A DNA stretch of 64,000 nt from Gordionus sp. m RMFG-2023 (lineage: Eukaryota > Nematomorpha > Gordioida > Chordodea > Parachordodidae): the NCBI RefSeq assembly GCF_954871325.1, contig NC_088777.1, positions 32,651,366-32,715,365 of the forward strand, read 5' to 3'. Under the pieces are notes generated by a model, which had not been told where the DNA came from, made no database searches, and saw only the letters and a program-made list of their open reading frames with translations. Of this stretch, positions 58,841 to 64,000 are shown in pieces. The position numbers and the translations under genes were made by a program. The first letter of the stretch is position 1. Every line of letters starts with the position of its first letter.

Positions 58841-59330
58841 TACATATTCCTATCTTATCTTTTATAATAAATTCACATTATTTACAATGTGGATCCTGGC
58901 TTATCCACGAGTGGTACCCGTCATCCCACTCAAATTAAATGGGACCCTGTCAGTAGGGTAAATTACTGTCAACTTTGTGGATCCTGGCTTATCCACGAGT
59001 GGTACCTGTCATCCCACTCAAATTAAACAGGGCCCAGACAGTAGGGTAAATTTTCTGCCAAACAGTGAATGCAAATTCACTGCACCGGAGACGCCCTCTA
59101 TGGGGTGGTGGAGTGCCCACTTAATTGTGGGATGTCTCCCCAATGTATAATATGATAATATGATGATTATTATTTATTAGACTTTTTTCATCTGCGGGAA
59201 AATGGCTGATGTTAAATCGCCACCTTCGAGAAATAATGATATCTATTAATTCTACAAAAACTTCTATCACTCACAATTTCATTTTCAAGCACACTATATT
59301 CTTTAAATATTTACTTTGCGACTACATACA

Positions 59331-59823
59331 GAATTCCAATAAATCTCTGAATATCTTGGATGGTTATGCATATGTTAGGTCTATTCATTTGTTTAGCATA
59401 AATATTACTTTGTTCTACAATTAGGGAATATAAGTCTTCGTCGAAAATTAAACAAAATATATCTGATCGACTTTTACCATGTAAATCATTTTCAAGTTTT
59501 ATTACATCTTCCTTTTCTCCATTGAAAGGGCTTGAAGAATATATTGCATCCGTTTTTCTCCATTTTAAATTGTGAGAAATTCGAGAATAGCTTCTTGTAG
59601 AATATGGTTCTGGAAGGTCGTCATCAACTGAATTATGAATCTCCAATTCTCCAGCTGTATCTGAAGGCAAAACTCCGACATTTGTTAAGTCATTTTCATC
59701 GAAATCTTCTTCATCACTAACTGCAGAGGGGTTTGGCGGAATTATAACCATATCTCTTTCTTCAATTGGTTCCTCTTCAAAAAGTTGAGCAAGCGCTTGT
59801 TCAATTGTTAGAAAACGTTTCAT
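59331..59823 (-). pseudogene. piggyBac-2 transposase N-terminal fragment
   Basis: MKRFLTIEQALAQLFEE, an acidic SDEEDFDENDL stretch and QDIQRFIGIL are the N-terminal part of a PGBD-like transposase, about 160 residues. The catalytic aspartates are missing. It differs from piggyBac-1 in sequence. Confidence 0.82.
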
Positions 59824-60677
59824 TAAAAAAATTTATTAAAAATTAAATATCTAGACAAATTATTTTCGTAGAATCTTGATTTTTTTATTAGTCATCTATT
59901 ATTTTGATAATTTTGATTGAATTGACAAAACAGGTGCATAATAATTTATATAAATAAAATAAAATCTTCAGAAAGGAAAAGGCTAAAAATAATTTTAAAC
60001 TTTTGAATATTTATGAACCTAATAATTTCATATAATTTGATCGGGATAAAAAATTATAATAGGAACAATATATTATTCGATTTAATCTCAGGGGAAAAAA
60101 ATTTTTTTTAATTATTTTCAAAAGGTCTTTTTTGGGTATAAAATTTTTTTAAAAAATTCTTAAGGGGCTCGAGCCACCCACTCCTCCCCTTCCCACCCTT
60201 AGTGACGGTAGTGGTTTTAAGTATAATATAAAAAATTATAATTCATTATGTTAAATTTCATTTGTTTGAATTTTTTTAAATAATATATACTGCTAGATGG
60301 TTAACGGTGCATATATGCACCAGTCAACTTTATGTGGTTACCTACTAAAATATTAATTATTTAAAAATTCAAAAATGATTGATAAATATTGATATATCTA
60401 TAAAGAATATATACACACTAGTTTTCATCGAAATAATTTTATAATATGCTGGTGAGATCACTTAGAAAATTTTCATTTTAGACCTCATAAATTCGCAAAG
60501 TTTGAGGGTTTCTTAGGGGCATAAAAAAATATTTTTTCATATTTTTCTTTTCCAGTTTTGAAGTACAATGTCTGAACTATATAAAAATCTTTTTTATTAT
60601 TTTTAAAAAAAAAACTACTATGTTAAAATAAGGTATATAGGAGGTGGTGCATATATGCACCGTTAACCAGTAACGGG
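59331..60677 (-). mobile_element. piggyBac fragment (piggyBac-2) in the last array unit
   Basis: The right end reads GTAACGGG followed by TTAA (60678-60681), which is exactly the TTAA of the intact unit (TCTTAAAACTCAATTTC at 58441). The left side joins the unit at 59330/59331 without a terminal repeat, so the 3' half of the transposon and about 470 bp of the unit are deleted. A 23-bp sequence with the palindromic core GGTGCATATATGCACC occurs inverted at 60299-60321 and 60646-60668. Confidence 0.82.
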
Positions 60678-60830
60678 TTAAAACTTAATTTCATTGATAT
60701 TTTCTTATTCATCATTTCTCTTGTCTGCTTTTTGCTTTTCAATTTTCCAAGTATCGTCTGCTTATTTTTTCCCCATTTTTTTTCTATTTCAAAATTCAAA
60801 TTTATCTTACAATTTACTTTAATTTATATT

Positions 60831-61022
60831 ATGTCAATTTTCAAAAATCTAACAATCTACTCCTACAACATTCCTGGCCTACTATCAAAAACAACTATAC
60901 TTAGGAAACTCCTTGATCAATATGATATTAACATTATTTTAACACAAGAATCTCTTATTACCAATAAATATAAAATTAAAACAAAAAGAGAAAACAAAAA
61001 AGAGAAAATAAAACAAAAATAA
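60831..61022 (+). CDS. LINE-like endonuclease ORF start, unit 5
   Basis: Same product as unit 1 (NIPGLLSKTTILRKLLDQYD), ending in a Lys-rich tail. It lies right of the piggyBac fragment. Confidence 0.55.
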   Translation: MSIFKNLTIYSYNIPGLLSKTTILRKLLDQYDINIILTQESLITNKYKIKTKRENKKEKIKQK

Positions 61023-62639
61023 ATAAATAAATTACAAAAACTAATTCTTCTTCCTCTTTACCCCTTAATCACCCCCCCCCCCCCTTTTTTCTAATACATA
61101 TTCCTATCCTGGGTCATTCCATGACAAATCAACCACGATTCGGCCGACCCCCTTCGATTTTTTTAAAATTTGGTAAGCAAAGAAAGGTCAATGTAACTAA
61201 GAAATAGCCAAAATTTTAGCCTCGTAACATTTATATTTTTGGAGATATTAGGGTTCAAAGTGGCAAAAATGTCGTATTTTTACCATTATCTGCCTTCATT
61301 CAATTAAGCATATCTTAAAAACTATCTAATTGTAAATAACAAATTTAATATCAAAATTACTTACAAAGATTCTACTTTTAGATAAAAAAAAATTTTTTTT
61401 TTCAATTTCCGGCCATTTTATTAAATATATAAGGACTAAAAACGATTTTTTAGAAATTATACGACCTTCAATTTTTTTAAAAAATTTAGTAGACAACACT
61501 GAACTCTTCCTTTATATTTATAAAAAAAAATTGGTCTGGGACGAGGCCATCTTCATTCTCAAAATCGATAAAAATGTTTAGAAAAGTGTATAAATATTTT
61601 CCCGAAAGGGGGCGTCTTTGCATAAATTTATATTTAAATCAGTTTTTAATGGTTTTTCTTGGACTATTTGATATAATTTAAAGGATTATTCATCTTGTAA
61701 ATATAAATTATAATATTTTCTTCACTTATGGGGCTTTCATTCAAGTATAGAAATTATCTATCGATAAAAGAAACTCAATTTATTACATTATTATTTATAA
61801 TTATTATATATTTGCCCATATAACATATATTTAACGAATATTAATAAAATATGATCCACCAAATATCGATCAATTTTTTAAAATAATGTGATCGTCGCAA
61901 AAAAAATAAATTTTTCAAAGTCAAGATATATTATATTTTTTTTGTGTCTCCATATTATGTACATTGTATTTATTGTTTTGTTTTTACCAAAAAAAATAAT
62001 ATATGAAGAATTATAATTCTTCCATTGACGTGGAAAAGCTAATAAAATATTACAAATATTAATTTATTATTATTATAAAATTATATACAAAATAAAAGAA
62101 TCATCAATAACCCAAACAATATAAATATTGGATCGGATTTTCTAAAATCGGCATAGCTTTACTTGTAAATAAGAATAAATGAGTGTTTCAATCAATAAAA
62201 TAAAGAAAAATTTAAAATTGATTAATCATTCAATAACACATGCTCACTATATTAATTCATTTTTTAATTAATTTCTTGGTATTTTAAAAAAACTATAATA
62301 AATTCTAATTATTCTTATAATAAATTCTAATTATTCTTATAATATCAAAGGTAAAAAAATTATTTAATTGAAGCGATAAATTTTATAAAAAACTAAATGA
62401 AAATAATTAATAATGTCTTATAAGGATATTTTTGGTTTTAAAACTAAATCAATAATTTTTTCAAAAATTAACCAGTTACTTTCTACATCAAAATAGGGTT
62501 TTTGGAACAAAAAATGATTATACCATATTTTTACTAAATTTTATATAGAATTTTACATGAATAAATAGTCCTGAAATACTAGGTTAATTTAAATTATAAT
62601 TATTTGTTTTAAGTTATGATAAAATATATAATATGTAGA

Positions 62640-62736
62640 GCGAGCAAAATCAGATTAGTGATATCGGTTATTTGGCCGATATCAATATAATATCTGCAAT
62701 ATCGTATCGGATTAACCCCCTAATCGGTACACCTGT
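62640..62736. mobile_element. Short hAT-like MITE or fragment
   Basis: It ends CCCCCTAATCGGTACACCTG, the inverse of a CAGGTGTACCGATTAGG terminal repeat, and contains GGTTATTTGGCCGATATC and TATCGTATCGGATTA. The left end AGATTAGTGATATCGG is a weak match. Confidence 0.45.
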
Positions 62737-62801
62737 AATTATTAGATATTCGGTGATATTTTTATAAATTAATTTGTTTTATCATATAGAATTTCAATAA
62801 A

Positions 62802-64000
62802 ATGAACAAAAATCTTATTCGAAAAACTAGATGCTGTAACCCTTTTAAAATACTAAAACATAATAATGTAACTACAAATCTTAGAAATGTACAATCTTGG
62901 ATGTCACTTCACTCAGATGATAAGATATGTGATAATGTCGAAGAAAACTCGGAACAGCTAGTAAGTCAAATGACGCATTTAAAGACCCTGATATTCATCA
63001 TATCGAAGAGAACCTGGCTTATGAATCAATTAATACATCATTGATAGAAATTGGAGAATCTCCAATAAAAAAGAAAAGGTTGAGAGAAAAAAGATATCCA
63101 ATTAAAAAAATTACCAAAATAAAAAAGGCTATAGAAACTCATTTAGATATAAATACGATTGAGCCAGCTACTATCGATAAAGATGATGGTATTCTAAGCA
63201 ATATTAAAAAAAAATTTTCACTCTTATCTAAAACTGATAAATATAAAATTTTGACGATATTACCAAAGAATTGGACAGTGTCCAAAATAATGAATGAATT
63301 TAATACAACAAAATACATGGCAAGACAAGCTAAATTATTGATAGCGGAAAAGGGATTTTTATCAACCCCTAACCCCAAGCCTGGAAATACTATAGACGAA
63401 TGTACAGTTAAAATTGTACAAGAATTTTATTGTACGGACGAAATAAGCAGAATCATGCCAGGCAAGAAAGATTGCCTTTCAATTTTGACCGAAGACGGAA
63501 AAAAGAATACAATACAAAAGAGATTAATTTTAGATAATTTGAAAGAAATTTATATATTTTTTAAAGAAATGAGGCCTGATGTTAAAATCGGTTTTTCGAA
63601 ATTGCAAGCATTCGCCCAAAAAATTGTATACTCGTAGGAGGTAGTGGTACACATAATGTTTGTGTTTGCAGCTACCACCAAAATTTTAAATTAATGATCA
63701 TTGGATCAAATTTACCCAGTAACCAAAGATGATATGTTGCCCATTAAAACATATAAACATATTTTACCCTTAATAATTTGTAATCCGCCTCAACCATCCT
63801 GTTATTTGGGCAAATGTGATAATTGTCCAGGGTCAACAAATTTACGCCACCAAATAGAAATATTGTTTCGTTCTAAGGACATCGAATTTATAACATACAA
63901 ATAATGGCTATCCGTAGATAGAACCACTCTTGAAACAATAACCAAGCCAGTAGATGAATTTATCAATGCCTTTTTTGAAAAAATGGAATCTTTATTACCC
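62802..64000 (+). pseudogene. Recurrent uncharacterised protein of arthropod and cnidarian genomes, broken
   Basis: The first block (MNKNLIRKTRCCNPFKILKH, RNVQSWMSLHSDDKICD) looks like a small Cys-rich domain. The second holds KMLSLLSKTD-like helix text, WTVSKIMNEFNTTKYMARQA (a helix-turn-helix look), GFLSTPNPKPG, VKIVQEFY and RPDVKIGFSK; further on GGSGTHNVCVC and CYLGKCDNCPG follow. I recognise the order from a widespread family often annotated as uncharacterised, but know no function. The frame changes at least twice. It runs off the window. Confidence 0.6.

Larger units (their letters stand above)
53409..61108 (+). repeat. Head-to-tail array of five LINE-like 5' units
   Basis: Units of about 1.35-1.40 kb begin near 53409, 54910, 56282, 57635 and 59036; an extra 129-bp module-only copy lies at 54781-54909. 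Each unit: structured module, a small ORF-like stretch, an A+T-rich body, the start of an endonuclease-like ORF, an A-rich tract, a C-run of 9-13 and paired structured repeats. Copies are about 97% alike. The last unit is interrupted by a piggyBac fragment. The array ends at 61108 where another element begins. Confidence 0.88.
61109..64000 (+). mobile_element. Left part of a large multi-copy element, family not named
   Basis: The array unit breaks off at 61108 and a new end CTGGGTCATTCCATGACAAA begins, followed by 1.7 kb of non-coding DNA and two blocks of a protein that recurs in many arthropod and cnidarian genomes. The terminal-looking start and the multi-copy protein suggest a transposon. 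The right end is outside the window. Confidence 0.55.

Overview
This is a strongly A+T-rich window from an animal nuclear genome. Introns with GT..AG borders, a metazoan protein kinase A regulatory subunit with fly-like wording, and hAT, piggyBac, Ty3/Gypsy and LINE-like elements all fit a metazoan, most likely an arthropod; the species cannot be fixed from the sequence. There is one clear host gene, and nearly everything else is transposon debris and tandem repeats.

Layout. 1-14935 is a Ty3/Gypsy fossil whose two LTR ends lie at the window start and at 14842-14935. It has been split by a hAT element with perfect ends and 8-bp target duplication (868-6546) and by a piggyBac element (about 10810-13149). 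14936-18333 is A+T-rich DNA with a 133-bp satellite. 18334-22354 holds three decayed hAT elements. 22355-24800 is a satellite-like array with a period of about 275 bp. 26969-52576 (minus strand) is the type I regulatory subunit of cAMP-dependent protein kinase: nine exons, 387 codons, all splice phases consistent. Its first exon (dimerization/docking domain) is separated from the rest by a 22.3-kb intron that holds nested hATs, several foldback MITEs and two inverted minisatellite arrays. 53409-61108 is a head-to-tail array of five units of about 1.37 kb, each carrying the start of a LINE-like endonuclease ORF and a strongly structured, repeatedly covarying non-coding module. A piggyBac fragment interrupts the last unit. 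From 61109 to the window end is the left part of another multi-copy element encoding a recurrent protein I recognise but cannot name.

The most interesting signals are the predicted RNA structure in the LINE-like array (an H-type pseudoknot with compensatory changes, a GNRA hairpin and a three-way junction), the 22-kb intron that hides the start of the kinase gene, and an in-frame 87-nt exon triplication inside a hAT transposon. I saw no tRNA, rRNA or CRISPR, and no convincing promoter element.
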